The notes under the pieces were generated by a model. That model made no database searches. It was not told where the DNA came from and saw only the letters and a list, made by a program, of their open reading frames with translations. The position numbers and the translations under genes were made by a program. A stretch of 64,000 bases of DNA from Streptomyces sp. CB09001 (GTDB lineage Bacteria; Actinomycetota; Actinomycetes; Streptomycetales; Streptomycetaceae), in contig NZ_CP026730.1 of assembly GCF_003369795.1 (NCBI RefSeq), positions 7,431,001 through 7,495,000 of the forward strand, written 5' to 3'. The number at the start of each line of letters is the position of its first letter. Position 1 is the first letter of the stretch. Below are positions 8,636 through 17,382 of the stretch, in pieces.

Positions 8636-9229
8636 CTACCCCGCCCCGGCGGCCAGGGCGGCCAGGTAGTCGTCCAGCAGCTCGACCTGCCGCCGCGGCG
8701 TGAACGTCACCGGGTCGAACAGGGCTTGGACCACCAGCCCGAGCACGAACGACTGCGCGGCGGCCGCGACCTGCGCGGGGTCGCCCGGGGCCAGTTCGCC
8801 GCGTTCCTGCGCCGCGACCACCCGGGCGCGCAGCCTTTCACGGCCCTCGGCGTACTTGCGGGCGTAGTCGGTGCTCAGGGCCGGGTCGGAGAGCGCGGCG
8901 TCCCAGGAGGAGACCCAGACGCGGTTGCTGTCCGTGGCCTCGGGGGTCAGCGGCAGGATGTCCAGCAGGGCGTCCCTGAGGGTGGCCGGGCCCCGGCCCC
9001 CGCCGCGGCGGGGGCGGGAGAGGGTGCGCTGTTCGAGCAGGTCGAGGGCGTAGGCGACCAGGGCGCGCTTGGTGGGGAAGTAGTGGGTGAGCAGGCCCGT
9101 GGTCGCGCCGAGTTCGGCGGCCACGGCACGCAGGGTCAGGCCCGCGAAGCCGCGGGTGGCCATGACCTGCCAGACCGCCGCGGAGACGTCCTGCCGCCGG
9201 GCCTCGTGATCTCCCTTGGTGCGTGGCAT
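8636..9229 (-). CDS. TetR family transcriptional regulator
   Basis: 197 residues. Helix-turn-helix at about 12-60 (VWQVMATRGFAGLTLRAVAA, then ATTGLLTHYFPTKRAL) and a helical ligand domain of the AcrR/BetI-like group. Divergent from a GNAT acetyltransferase 51 bp away, with a near-palindrome between the starts, so it probably controls that gene and itself. Confidence 0.83.
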   Translation of the reverse strand: MPRTKGDHEARRQDVSAAVWQVMATRGFAGLTLRAVAAELGATTGLLTHYFPTKRALVAYALDLLEQRTLSRPRRGGGRGPATLRDALLDILPLTPEATDSNRVWVSSWDAALSDPALSTDYARKYAEGRERLRARVVAAQERGELAPGDPAQVAAAAQSFVLGLVVQALFDPVTFTPRRQVELLDDYLAALAAGAG

Positions 9230-9247
9230 GCCGCCACGGTACATTGT

Positions 9248-9263
9248 CATAACAGTTGTTGTG
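9248..9263. promoter_or_regulatory. Imperfect palindrome between TetR and GNAT genes
   Basis: CATAACAGTTGTTGTG matches its own reverse complement at 12 of 16 positions. It is AT-rich against its surroundings and sits in the 51-bp gap between divergent starts. Likely TetR operator overlapping both promoters. Confidence 0.5.
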
Positions 9264-9280
9264 CAAACGGGGAGACTCTC

Positions 9281-9832
9281 ATGTTCTCGGTGTCGCTGGG
9301 TGGCGCTGCTCGACTCGGTCCGCTGGAGGTGTGGCAGGCCGAGGAGTTCGCGGGGCATCTGGACCGGGCTCGTGAGCACATCCGCCCCTGGGTCGGGCCC
9401 GGCTTCGTCACCCGCGACACCGACGGAGCGCGGGCCACCCTCGAGCGGTATGCCGCACGCCAGGCCGCCGACGGCGCCCGTCTGTACGGCCTGTGGAGCG
9501 AGGAAGTACTGGTCGGAGGCGTGATGTTCACCCAGTTCGACGCGGCCTTCGGCAACTGCGAGATCGGCTGCTGGCTGGAGCCGTCGGCCGAGGGCCGGGG
9601 GCTGATCACGCGGGCCTGCGGACTGCTGCTGGACTGGGCCTTCACGGTTCGAGGGCTGCACCGGGCCGAATGGCACTGCCGGGCGGACAACGACCGCAGT
9701 GCCGCGGTGGCCGAGAGACTCGGCATGACACTCGAAGGAGTGCGACGCGAGGCGTGGCCGTACGAGGGTGTGCGCCACGACAAGCAGGTCTGGGCGATCC
9801 TGGCCGCCGACCGGCGGTCAGGGGCGCAGTAG
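9281..9832 (+). CDS. GNAT (RimJ/RimL-type) N-acetyltransferase
   Basis: 183 residues with the acetyl-CoA fold of the RimL branch. Strand GNCEIGCWLEPSAEGRGLITRA carries the pyrophosphate-binding loop, and ADNDRSAAVAERLGM is the typical RimJ/L motif. It ends with EGVRREAWPYEGVRHDKQVWA. Substrate unknown: a ribosomal-protein N-terminus, an amino acid or an antibiotic are all possible. Likely controlled by the divergent TetR protein. Confidence 0.85.
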   Translation: MFSVSLGGAARLGPLEVWQAEEFAGHLDRAREHIRPWVGPGFVTRDTDGARATLERYAARQAADGARLYGLWSEEVLVGGVMFTQFDAAFGNCEIGCWLEPSAEGRGLITRACGLLLDWAFTVRGLHRAEWHCRADNDRSAAVAERLGMTLEGVRREAWPYEGVRHDKQVWAILAADRRSGAQ

Positions 9833-9850
9833 GCGGGCGACGGCGGACGA

Positions 9851-9874
9851 CGGACGGCGGTGCCAAGCCGTCCG
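9851..9874. terminator. Hairpin between convergent GNAT and VOC genes
   Basis: 8-bp stem (core GGACGGC/GCCGTCC) with an 8-nt loop, between gene ends at 9832 and 9902. Likely bidirectional terminator. Confidence 0.55.
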
Positions 9875-9901
9875 CGCCGTGGGATGCTGGGCACCGGGTT
9901 T

Positions 9902-10624
9902 TCAGCCGACGTGTGTCACCGTGAACTCGTTGCCGTCCGGGTCGAGCAGGAACGCCCGGCCGCCAGCCCCCTCATCGGCGGCGGAGCGCGTCGCGCCGAG
10001 CGAGAGCAGGCGGGCGGTCTCCGCCTCGAAGTCGGCGTCGGCGGGCAGCGCGAGCTCGAGGTGGAGCCGGTTGGCGCCGGACTTCGGCGCCACCGGGGGA
10101 CCGCCCCAGGTGATCTTCGTGCCGCCGGCCGGGGACTGGATCGCGGTCTCCTGGTCCTGGTCCCACACCAGCGGCCAGCCCAGGGCCGCACTCCAGAAGT
10201 AGCCGACCTCCTGGGTGCCGTCGCAGGCCAGCGCTCCGACGGCGCCGGTGCCGGCGAGGAAGTTGTTGCCCGCCTCGATGACGCAGAACTCGTTCCCGTC
10301 CGGGTCGGCGAGCACCACGTGCCCCTCCTCCGGGAGCTGGCCCACGTCGATGTGTTTTCCGCCCAGTCGCAGCGCCCTGGCCACCGTCGCCCGCTGGTCC
10401 TCCGGGGACGCGCTCGTGAGGTCGAAGTGTGCCCGGTTCTGTCCGGTCTTCGGCTCCGGGCTCGGCAGGAACCGAATGCGGTACCCGGCGCCGTCAGGAG
10501 GCAGGACCGCGAGGTCGTCGTCCGCGCCGCCGGACAGCTCCCAGCCCAGGACCCCGGACCAGAATCGCGCCAGGTCCAAGGGCACGGAGGTGTTGAAGCA
10601 GATCGCGAACAGTTGACTGGTCAT
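9902..10624 (-). CDS. Two-domain VOC (glyoxalase-like) protein
   Basis: 240 residues holding two VOC modules: FAICFNTSVPLDLARFWSGV at the N-terminus and a second beginning near YFWSAALGWPLVWDQDQETA. Each module ends with the DPDGNEF strand (ADPDGNEFCVIE and LDPDGNEFTVTH). This architecture matches small actinomycete proteins tied to toxin or antibiotic binding or dioxygenase chemistry, mostly uncharacterised. Confidence 0.8.
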   Translation of the reverse strand: MTSQLFAICFNTSVPLDLARFWSGVLGWELSGGADDDLAVLPPDGAGYRIRFLPSPEPKTGQNRAHFDLTSASPEDQRATVARALRLGGKHIDVGQLPEEGHVVLADPDGNEFCVIEAGNNFLAGTGAVGALACDGTQEVGYFWSAALGWPLVWDQDQETAIQSPAGGTKITWGGPPVAPKSGANRLHLELALPADADFEAETARLLSLGATRSAADEGAGGRAFLLDPDGNEFTVTHVG

Positions 10625-10770
10625 ACGCCGTGCAACCCCGATTTCATGACGTGGTTTCGCCCGTCCCGTGGCCGCAGCCTAGGGGTGGCCGCGCCGGCCC
10701 CGCATCCGGGTTTCCGGAGCGGGAGTGGGAGAGGGTGAGACGTGCCCCCCATTCACGTCCCGTACTTCTG

Positions 10771-10797
10771 AATCCAAGAAACCAGAGCTGTTGGATT
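10771..10797. promoter_or_regulatory. Inverted repeat upstream of aldo/keto reductase operon
   Basis: AATCCAA (10771-10777) and TTGGATT (10791-10797) form a perfect 7-bp inverted repeat, about 85 bp before the reductase start. The spacer contains CCAGA and the flank TCTGG. It is an AT-rich island in the 255-bp divergent gap 10625-10879, which otherwise holds nothing I recognise. The cognate regulator is not adjacent. Confidence 0.5.
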
Positions 10798-10879
10798 TCT
10801 GGATCAGCGGTTCCTAGAGTGAGCGCGGGGGACTCGCGCGGCACCCGCGCTCACGAGAGCGTCCAGGACGAGGAGATCC

Positions 10880-11737
10880 ATGCAGCAGCGCACCATCGGC
10901 GACCGGGCCGTCTCCGCGATCGGTCTCGGCGGGATGCCGATGTCGATCGAAGGCCGCCCGGACCCGGAGCGGTCGATCGCCACCATCCACGCCGCGCTCG
11001 ACGCCGGCGTCACCCTCATCGACACGGCCGACTCCTACCACCGCGACGCGAACGAGGTGGGCCACAACGAGGAACTCGTCGCCCGCGCGCTGCGCGCGTA
11101 CGGTGCGGGCGCCGCCGACGTCCTCGTCGCCACCAAGGGCGGCCACCTGCGTCCCGGTGACGGCACGTGGACGCGCAACGGGGACCCCGAGTACCTCAAG
11201 CGCGCGGCCAGGGAGTCCGCCCGTCGGCTCGGCGTCGACGCGATCGGCCTCTACCAGTTCCACCGCCCCGACCCCGCCGTCCCGTACGCCGACTCGGTCG
11301 GTGCCCTCCGTGAGCTGCTCGACGAGGGCGTCATCCGGATGGCCGGGATCTCGAACGCCGGCATCGCGCAGATCGACGAGGCCCGCCAAGTCCTCGGCGG
11401 GCGGCTCGTGTCGGTGCAGAACCAGTTCTCGCCCGCGTTCCGCTCCAGCCGGTCCGAACTCGAACACTGCGCCGGGCTCGGTATCGCGTTCCTGCCGTGG
11501 AGCCCGCTCGGCGGCATCGCCAACGCCAAGGACCTGGCAGCACGACACGGCGTGTTCCAGCAGGTCGCCGACGAGACCGGCACCAGTGTCCACCGGGTCG
11601 CGCTCGCCTGGCAGCTCGCGCTCGCACCGGTGGTGATCCCGATCCCCGGCGCCTCGCGCCCCGCGAGCATCCGCGACTCCGCCGCGGCGGCAGACCTCGA
11701 ACTCACCGCCGACCAGGTCGCGCTCCTGTCCACCTGA
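10880..11737 (+). CDS. Aldo/keto reductase
   Basis: 285-residue (beta/alpha)8 NADPH oxidoreductase. It has GLGGMPMSIEG, then LIDTADSYH with the catalytic Asp and Tyr, VATKGGH with the Lys, and YQFHRPDP with the His. The NADPH-binding end IPGASRPASIRDSAAA is complete. Probable reduction of aldehydes or ketones. A second reductase follows 63 bp later on the same strand. Divergent from the VOC gene. Confidence 0.88.
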   Translation: MQQRTIGDRAVSAIGLGGMPMSIEGRPDPERSIATIHAALDAGVTLIDTADSYHRDANEVGHNEELVARALRAYGAGAADVLVATKGGHLRPGDGTWTRNGDPEYLKRAARESARRLGVDAIGLYQFHRPDPAVPYADSVGALRELLDEGVIRMAGISNAGIAQIDEARQVLGGRLVSVQNQFSPAFRSSRSELEHCAGLGIAFLPWSPLGGIANAKDLAARHGVFQQVADETGTSVHRVALAWQLALAPVVIPIPGASRPASIRDSAAAADLELTADQVALLST

Positions 11738-11800
11738 CCGGCCTCCGTCCGATCCGTCTCCTGATCCGTTGATCCCTCCGAGCCACAGCGAAAGAGCCGC

Positions 11801-12733
11801 ATGAAGACCTTCACCCTGCCCGGCACGGACATGGTCGTGCCCAACGTCGTCCTCGGCCTGATGCGCATCCAGGACATGAACGACGACGAAGTGCGCACAC
11901 TCGTGCACACCGCACGCGACGCCGGCATCACCTTCCTCGACCACGCGGACGTGTACGGCTCGGGCAGTCACGGCTGCGAGCGCCGTTTCGCGCAGGCCAT
12001 GAAACTCGGCTCCTCGGAGCGCGAGCAGTTCGTCATCCAGACCAAGGCCGGCATCGTCAAGGACGGCCCGTACTTCGACTTCTCCCACCAGCACCTCGTG
12101 GAGTCGGTGAACGGCTCGCTGGAGGCACTGGGCACGGACTACCTCGACATCCTGCTGCTGCACCGTCCCGACGCGCTCGTCGAACCGGAGGAAGTGGCCC
12201 GCGCCTTCGACGAGTTGTCCGCGGCGGGCAAGGTGCGCGCCTTCGGCGTCTCCAACCAGACGCCGCGCCAGCTCGACCTGTTGCGCAAGTACGTGACGCA
12301 GCCGATCGTCGCGAACCAGCTCCAGCTCTCGATCACGCACGCACCGATGATCGCCCAGGGCATCGCCGCGAACATGCAGGGTCTCGACCAGTCGGTCGTG
12401 CGCGACGACGGAATCGTCGACTACTGCCGACTGCACGACATCACCGTCCAGGCGTGGTCGCCGTTCCAGGCCGGGTTCTTCGACGGCCCGTTCCTCGGCT
12501 CGCCCCGCTACCCCGAGCTGAACGCGGTGGTCGACCGGCTGAGCGAGAAGTACGGCGTGCCGGCCGAGGCGATCGCCGTCGCCTGGATCACCCGCCACCC
12601 CGCGCGGATGCAGGTCGTGCTCGGCACCACCACGCCGGAGCGCGTCGAGGCGGCCGCGCTCGGCTCGGACCTCCCGCTCACCCGGCCCGAGTGGTACGAA
12701 CTGTTCCGCGCCGCCGGCTACACGGTGCCGTAA
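11801..12733 (+). CDS. Aldo/keto reductase (YdhF-like)
   Basis: 310 residues. The family core is present: FLDHADVYGSG (Asp, Tyr), VIQTKAGI (Lys), LLLHRPD (His), VSNQTPRQLDLL and the C-terminal cofactor clamp VVLGTTTPERVEAA. Length and the HADVYG variant place it near E. coli YdhF. Probably co-transcribed with the preceding reductase, though the two are not close paralogues. Confidence 0.88.
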   Translation: MKTFTLPGTDMVVPNVVLGLMRIQDMNDDEVRTLVHTARDAGITFLDHADVYGSGSHGCERRFAQAMKLGSSEREQFVIQTKAGIVKDGPYFDFSHQHLVESVNGSLEALGTDYLDILLLHRPDALVEPEEVARAFDELSAAGKVRAFGVSNQTPRQLDLLRKYVTQPIVANQLQLSITHAPMIAQGIAANMQGLDQSVVRDDGIVDYCRLHDITVQAWSPFQAGFFDGPFLGSPRYPELNAVVDRLSEKYGVPAEAIAVAWITRHPARMQVVLGTTTPERVEAAALGSDLPLTRPEWYELFRAAGYTVP

Positions 12734-12780
12734 CCGACGGCACAGCCACCGGGGGCCGACGAGGTGCGGGGAGGAACGAG

Positions 12781-13290
12781 GTGGACCGGACGGGAACGAC
12801 GGCCGTCCTGGCGCTGTTGCCGGACGCCGAGCCGCTGCTGGAGTCGGCCGCCTCGGTGGACGGGTCGGCGGTGCGACCGGGCTTGCCCGCACACGCCGCC
12901 CTGCTCTATCCCTGGCTGCCCGCCCACGAGGTGGGAGCGCCGGAGCTGGACCGGCTGCGGGCCGCCCTACCGCTCGGCCCGGTCCCCGTCAGGCTGGCCA
13001 CGGTCGAACGAACCGGCGGGTTCGTCGGCGTCCCGGTGCCCGGACTGAGCCGGGTGGCCGACGCCGTTCGTACGGCATTTCCGGCGCAGGTGCCCTACGG
13101 CGGCCGGTTCGGCCCCCGCCCCCAGGTACACGTCACCGTGGCCCTGGACGCGGCACCGCACGCCGCCGCCGACATCGCCCGCCGTACCGCCGCCGCCCTG
13201 CCGATCACCACGGCGGTCAACACCCTGCACGTGGTCGGCCTCGCCCGGACGGGTTGGCAGGGTCTCGCGGAACTGTCGCTCAGTCGCTAG
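12781..13290 (+). CDS. 2H phosphoesterase / 2'-5' RNA ligase-like protein
   Basis: 169 residues. Two His-centred motifs mark the 2H fold: HAALLYPW (about residues 40-47) and HVTVALD (about 119-125). The first is H-A-A rather than the classic H-x-T/S, so activity may differ. The GTG start has a strong GGGAGGAA site. Relatives act on cyclic nucleotide ends; the substrate is unknown. It lies 47 bp after the second reductase. Confidence 0.7.
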   Translation: MDRTGTTAVLALLPDAEPLLESAASVDGSAVRPGLPAHAALLYPWLPAHEVGAPELDRLRAALPLGPVPVRLATVERTGGFVGVPVPGLSRVADAVRTAFPAQVPYGGRFGPRPQVHVTVALDAAPHAAADIARRTAAALPITTAVNTLHVVGLARTGWQGLAELSLSR

Positions 13291-13344
13291 CGCTGCAACC
13301 GGCAACCGGCAAGCTGCAATTGCGCCAACGACGCGCGGCATGCC

Positions 13345-13779
13345 TCAGTCGAGACAGAACTCGTTGCCCTCCACGTCCCGCATCACGATGCACGACTCGT
13401 TCTCCTCATCGGCGAGCAGGACACGCTCGCGCACCGCGCCGAGGGCCACCAGCCGCGTGCACTCGTCCTGAAGCGTGGCGAGACGCTCCTCGCCCACGAG
13501 TCCGGTCCCCACCCGCACGTCGAGGTGCACCCGGTTCTTGACCACCTTGCCTTCGGGAACGCGCTGGAAGAACAGCCGCGGGCCCACACCAGAGGGGTCA
13601 CCGCACGCGAACCACGCGTCCCGGTCCTCGGGAGGCAGCGAAGCGTTGTAGTCGTCCCACGTGCCGAACCCCTCCGGCGGCGACGGTGCGACGTACCCCA
13701 GCACCTCACACCAGAAGCGGGCGACACGCTCGGGTTCGGCGCAGTCGAAGGTGACCTGTACCTGCCTGATCGAAGACAT
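13345..13779 (-). CDS. VOC family protein
   Basis: 144-residue glyoxalase-fold protein. It begins IRQVQVTFDCAEPERVARFW, continues with NRVHLDVRVG and ends with the strand CIVMRDVEGNEFCLD. Typical of the large uncharacterised actinomycete VOC family. Convergent with the 2H gene, divergent from the HyaS-like gene 172 bp away. Confidence 0.8.
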   Translation of the reverse strand: MSSIRQVQVTFDCAEPERVARFWCEVLGYVAPSPPEGFGTWDDYNASLPPEDRDAWFACGDPSGVGPRLFFQRVPEGKVVKNRVHLDVRVGTGLVGEERLATLQDECTRLVALGAVRERVLLADEENESCIVMRDVEGNEFCLD

Positions 13780-13951
13780 CCGCGCACCCTAGCAGGGCGC
13801 GACGAAGGCACCGCGATCCGGCCAACCTCCCACCGTTTCCCACCTTCTGGACAACCGGGCATCCGACCTCTCCCTCTCACAGCGCGGGCACAGCATGTGC
13901 CGCCTGCTTCCTTCCCACCGCACCCCCCAGCACCTGAAGGACGAGGGATCG

Positions 13952-15709
13952 ATGACCAGAACGCGCACCACCCGGCTGCGACGTCCGCTGCTCACAGCTA
14001 CCACGGCGGTCGCCGCCATGGCCGTGACCGCGGGGCTCGTGGCCGCCACCGCGGAGCCGGCGAAAGCGGCGACAGGACCCAAGCTGAGCCTCATCGCCGC
14101 GACCACCTCACTCACGCTCACCTCCTGGAAGGAGGATCCTGGCGTCTACCTGGACCTCGGCACCTACCTCACCGCGGAGGGCAGGCCGCTGGAGCTGAAG
14201 GTGACCCGGAAGTCCTACAAGGACCCGGTGATCATCACCCAGACCGTGTACGAGGGCGGCAAGGCCAAGGCCAAGGTATTGCCCAAGGGCACGGTGAAGG
14301 ACTTCTCCGGGCTGCCCGGCTTCGCGGAGATCACGGTCACCGACAAGGCGGGCAAGAAGGTCCTCGGCCGGACCGAGGACTTCTGCCCGAACAACGCCAG
14401 CGGCCGGGTACGCCCCGACGCGCCCGCCACCTCCAAGTATCCGGAGAGCTGCTCCACCAACCCGTTCACCCTCGGTTCGGTGTGGGGCGTCGAGCAGGGC
14501 TGGGCGGCCAACACCTACGCGGGTTCCTACACCGAGCCCGTCTCCCTGGCGGCCGGAACCTACACCGCCAAGGTCGGGGTCGCCAAGAAGTACCGTGACC
14601 TCTTCGGCATCGCGAACAAGCCCGCCACCGTCAAGGTGACCGTGGTGGAGCGGAGTTACGAGGACGACCAGGGTGCCGCCGGGTCGGCCGCGTCCCGGTC
14701 CGCGACGGCGGGCGAGCACGCCGGTCACGGGGCCGCCCACCAGGCTCCGGCCGCCCACGCGGGCCACGGGCCGGGGCACGCCCCGACCCCCGCCCAGGCC
14801 GCCGCACCCGTCACGAGCGGGGCGGGTGCCTCGTACAACGTGGGCCACGGACCGCTCAGGGCGGCACCGCCCGCCCTGCCGTGGGCGCTGAAGAAGCAGC
14901 AGGCCGCGCGGTCCGCGCCGGTCGGCGACAAGGGAGGCCAGACCGACGGCTCGCGCAAGGCCCCGGCACTTCAGCCGCTGGCCGCGCGACCCGCGGGCGA
15001 GCCCGCCGTCCCGGACGTCCCCAAGCCCGACCTGCGCTCGCTGCCGGCCTACGGCATCGTCGTCAGCGACGGGGAGGAGGACGTCCGCGGCAAGGACTAC
15101 CTGGCCTTCAGCGCCAACGTGTGGAACGCCGGTCCGGCGCAACTGGTGGTGGACGGCTTCCGGTCCCCGGGCAAGGACAAGATGGACGCCTACCAGTACT
15201 TCTACGACGCCAAGGGCAAGCAGGTCGGCTACGCCCCGACGGGCACCATGGAGTGGGACCCGCGTCCGGGGCACGTGCACTGGCACTTCACCGACTTCGC
15301 CAGCTACCGGCTGCTGAAGGCGGACAAGAAGGAGGCCGTGCGCAGCGGCAAGGAGGCATTCTGCCTGGCCAACACCGACGCGATCGACTACACGGTGAAG
15401 AACGCCAACTGGCACCCGTTCAACACCGATCTGGCCACCGCCTGCGGCGAGGAGAACTCCATCTCCGTCCGCGAGGTCCTCGACGTCGGTTCCGGCGACA
15501 CCTACTCCCAGGACCTGCCGGGCCAGTCCTTCGACATCACGGACGTGCCCAACGGCACGTACTACATCCAGGTACTGGCCAACCCCGAGAAGCGGCTCAA
15601 GGAGACCAGCCTCGACAACAACAGTGCGCTGCGGAAGATCGTGCTCGGCGGCAAGCCGGACGCCCGGACCGTGACCGTACCGGCACACGACCTGGTGAAC
15701 GCGAACTGA
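13952..15709 (+). CDS. hyaS: Secreted HyaS-like protein with lysyl-oxidase domain
   Basis: 585 residues. A twin-basic N-terminus and hydrophobic stretch form a signal peptide cleaved near AKA-AT (about 40). A beta-rich N-terminal region (about 41-240) is followed by a His/Ala/Pro linker (about 250-325, repeated HAGHG, AAHAGHGPGH). A bacterial lysyl-oxidase domain lies at about 355-570, with the copper motif HVHWHF near residue 441 and the end DNNSALRKI. In S. lividans such a protein (HyaS) promotes hyphal aggregation; assignment rests on domain layout. The His-rich linker could bind copper. The ATG follows a GGACGAGGG site; a hairpin follows the gene. Confidence 0.82.
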   Translation: MTRTRTTRLRRPLLTATTAVAAMAVTAGLVAATAEPAKAATGPKLSLIAATTSLTLTSWKEDPGVYLDLGTYLTAEGRPLELKVTRKSYKDPVIITQTVYEGGKAKAKVLPKGTVKDFSGLPGFAEITVTDKAGKKVLGRTEDFCPNNASGRVRPDAPATSKYPESCSTNPFTLGSVWGVEQGWAANTYAGSYTEPVSLAAGTYTAKVGVAKKYRDLFGIANKPATVKVTVVERSYEDDQGAAGSAASRSATAGEHAGHGAAHQAPAAHAGHGPGHAPTPAQAAAPVTSGAGASYNVGHGPLRAAPPALPWALKKQQAARSAPVGDKGGQTDGSRKAPALQPLAARPAGEPAVPDVPKPDLRSLPAYGIVVSDGEEDVRGKDYLAFSANVWNAGPAQLVVDGFRSPGKDKMDAYQYFYDAKGKQVGYAPTGTMEWDPRPGHVHWHFTDFASYRLLKADKKEAVRSGKEAFCLANTDAIDYTVKNANWHPFNTDLATACGEENSISVREVLDVGSGDTYSQDLPGQSFDITDVPNGTYYIQVLANPEKRLKETSLDNNSALRKIVLGGKPDARTVTVPAHDLVNAN

Positions 15710-15746
15710 CCTGACCTCAGGGGCGCCGGCGCCCCGGTCCGAGGAG

Positions 15747-15773
15747 CCGACGGCCACCCGCGGTGGCCGTCGG
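15747..15773. terminator. Strong bidirectional terminator hairpin
   Basis: Perfect 12-bp stem CCGACGGCCACC/GGTGGCCGTCGG with a 3-nt loop, between the convergent ends of the HyaS-like gene (15709) and the oxidoreductase (15812). One of the most stable hairpins in the window. Confidence 0.8.
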
Positions 15774-15811
15774 TTCCCCACACCAGGCCCGCCCCACCGT
15801 CCAGGTGCCGG

Positions 15812-16837
15812 TCACCCGCGCACGCGGACGAGCTGCTTGCCCAGGTTGTGGCCCCGGAAGAGCCCGGCGAGGGCGGCGGGAGCCTGGGCGAGGCCCTCCG
15901 CCACGGACTCCTCCAGGACGATGTCGCCCTTCGCGGACCAGGTGGCGAGCGCGCCGAACGCCTCGGGGAAGCGCTCGACGTGGTCGAGGAAGACGAAGCC
16001 CTCCATGCGGGCCCGGCGCAGGCCGAGCTGGAGGTAGTTGCGGGGGCCGGTCGCGGGCGACTCGCCACGGTAGCCGGAGGCCACGCCGCCGCACACCACG
16101 ATGCGGGCGTGCAGGGCGAGGCGGTCCAGGACCGCCTCCAGGAGATCACCGCCTACGTTGTCGAAGTACACGTCGACGCCGTCGGGGGCGAGCTGGGCCA
16201 GTTCGGCCGGGACGTCGTCGCGGGTGTGGTCGATGCACGCGTCCAGGCCGGCGGTCTCGACCGCCCAGCGGCACTTGCGTCCGCCGCCCGCGATGCCGAT
16301 CACGCGTGCGCCGCGCGCCTTCGCGATCTGGGCGGCGATCGCCCCGGTGGCGCCCGCGGCAGCCGAGACGACGACGGTCTCACCCGGTCCGGGGCGGCCC
16401 ACGTCGGTCATCCCGAAGTAGGCGGTCAGGCCGGTGGCGCCGAACAGGCCCAGCATGCTGCGCGGTTCGACGCCGGGCGGAACGGGGTGGATGCCGTACA
16501 GGCCGTCGGGCCCGCCGACGGCGTAGTCCTGCCAGCCGAGTTCGCCGTACACGTGCGTGCCGATCGGGAGCGCGGGGACGTTCGAGACCACCACCTCGCC
16601 GACGCCGCCGCCTCGCATCACCTCTCCCAGTCCCACCGGCGCACGGTAGTTGGGGCCGGCGTTCAGCCACCCCCGCTGAGTGGGGTCGATACTCAGCCAG
16701 TCGACGCGGACGAGGACCTGGTCCGGCCCTGGTTCGGGCGCCTGCGCGACGCGCAGCTCGAAGCAGTCGGGACGGGACGGGTCGAGGTCGCCCCGGGGGC
16801 GGCGGGCCAGCACCCACTGGCGGTTCCTGACAGACAT
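15812..16837 (-). CDS. NADP-dependent medium-chain oxidoreductase (CurA/PTGR-like)
   Basis: 341 residues of the zinc-free MDR group that reduces enones with NADPH. N-terminal catalytic domain with WLSIDPTQRGW; nucleotide-binding motif VVVSAAAGATGAIAAQIAKA; then ARVIGIAGGGRKC and CIDHTRDD. The family segment RMEGFVFLDHVERFPEA lies near the C-terminus. The MarR gene upstream ends 3 bp before this ATG, so the two are co-transcribed and the enzyme is probably part of an electrophile response. Confidence 0.87.
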   Translation of the reverse strand: MSVRNRQWVLARRPRGDLDPSRPDCFELRVAQAPEPGPDQVLVRVDWLSIDPTQRGWLNAGPNYRAPVGLGEVMRGGGVGEVVVSNVPALPIGTHVYGELGWQDYAVGGPDGLYGIHPVPPGVEPRSMLGLFGATGLTAYFGMTDVGRPGPGETVVVSAAAGATGAIAAQIAKARGARVIGIAGGGRKCRWAVETAGLDACIDHTRDDVPAELAQLAPDGVDVYFDNVGGDLLEAVLDRLALHARIVVCGGVASGYRGESPATGPRNYLQLGLRRARMEGFVFLDHVERFPEAFGALATWSAKGDIVLEESVAEGLAQAPAALAGLFRGHNLGKQLVRVRG

Positions 16838-16840
16838 GGA

Positions 16841-17269
16841 TCACATCAGCTCCGTGAACCGGTGGAGCAGGGTGGCGAAGGCCTCGCGGTCCACGGGGCC
16901 GAGCGCCCGGCCCAGCAGCGCCGAGGCCTTGTCGGCGGCGACGGCCGTCGCCTCCCCGGCCAGTGCGGCCCCCGCGCCGGTCAGGGTGACCAGCGCGCGT
17001 CGGGCGTCGCGCGGGTCGGGGCAGCGGTCGACGTACCCCTGCCTCTCCAGCGGCGCGAGGAGCCGGGCCACGCCGGACGGGGTGATGCCGAGCAGCTCGA
17101 CGAGGTCGAGCCGGCGCAGCCGCCGTTCGGGAGAGCGCGCCAGGTGGTGCAGGACGGCGAACTCCCGAAAGGAGAGCCCCTGTACGTCGAGCCGCCGCCG
17201 CAGTCCCGAGGCGGCGCGGGTCAGCTCCAGAGCGAGCGCGAGGTCGTCCGCCTTCCGCGAGCGGTCCAT
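16841..17269 (-). CDS. MarR family transcriptional regulator
   Basis: 142 residues: winged helix-turn-helix (RLRRLDLVELLGITPSGVARL), wing DPRDARRALVTLT. The ATG at 17269 is preferred because AAGGA lies 6 nt upstream; a GTG at 17281 is also open but has no ribosome-binding site. First gene of a two-gene unit with the NADP oxidoreductase, so likely autoregulates through the inverted repeat in front of it. Confidence 0.85.
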   Translation of the reverse strand: MDRSRKADDLALALELTRAASGLRRRLDVQGLSFREFAVLHHLARSPERRLRRLDLVELLGITPSGVARLLAPLERQGYVDRCPDPRDARRALVTLTGAGAALAGEATAVAADKASALLGRALGPVDREAFATLLHRFTELM

Positions 17270-17282
17270 GATGTCCTTCACA

Positions 17283-17320
17283 CGTTGAGATCACGTTGAC
17301 TATTCGGTGAGTACTCAACG
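17283..17320. promoter_or_regulatory. Inverted repeat in front of the MarR/oxidoreductase unit
   Basis: CGTTGAG (17283-17289) and CTCAACG (17314-17320) form a perfect 7-bp inverted repeat; an extra CGTTGA lies between. AT-richer than the surroundings. Candidate MarR operator overlapping the promoter. Confidence 0.55.
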
Positions 17321-17382
17321 ATAGGTCCACTACCGAGTGCGTGGCAAACCGCGGCGACGGCCGCGTCCCGGGTGCGATCGCA

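Noticed and set aside
10814-12892. 692-codon minus-strand open frame
   Set aside because: Antisense to two clear aldo/keto reductases; low-complexity composition and no start signal.
14108-15781. 557-codon minus-strand open frame
   Set aside because: Antisense shadow of the HyaS-like gene, which has a signal peptide and a copper domain.
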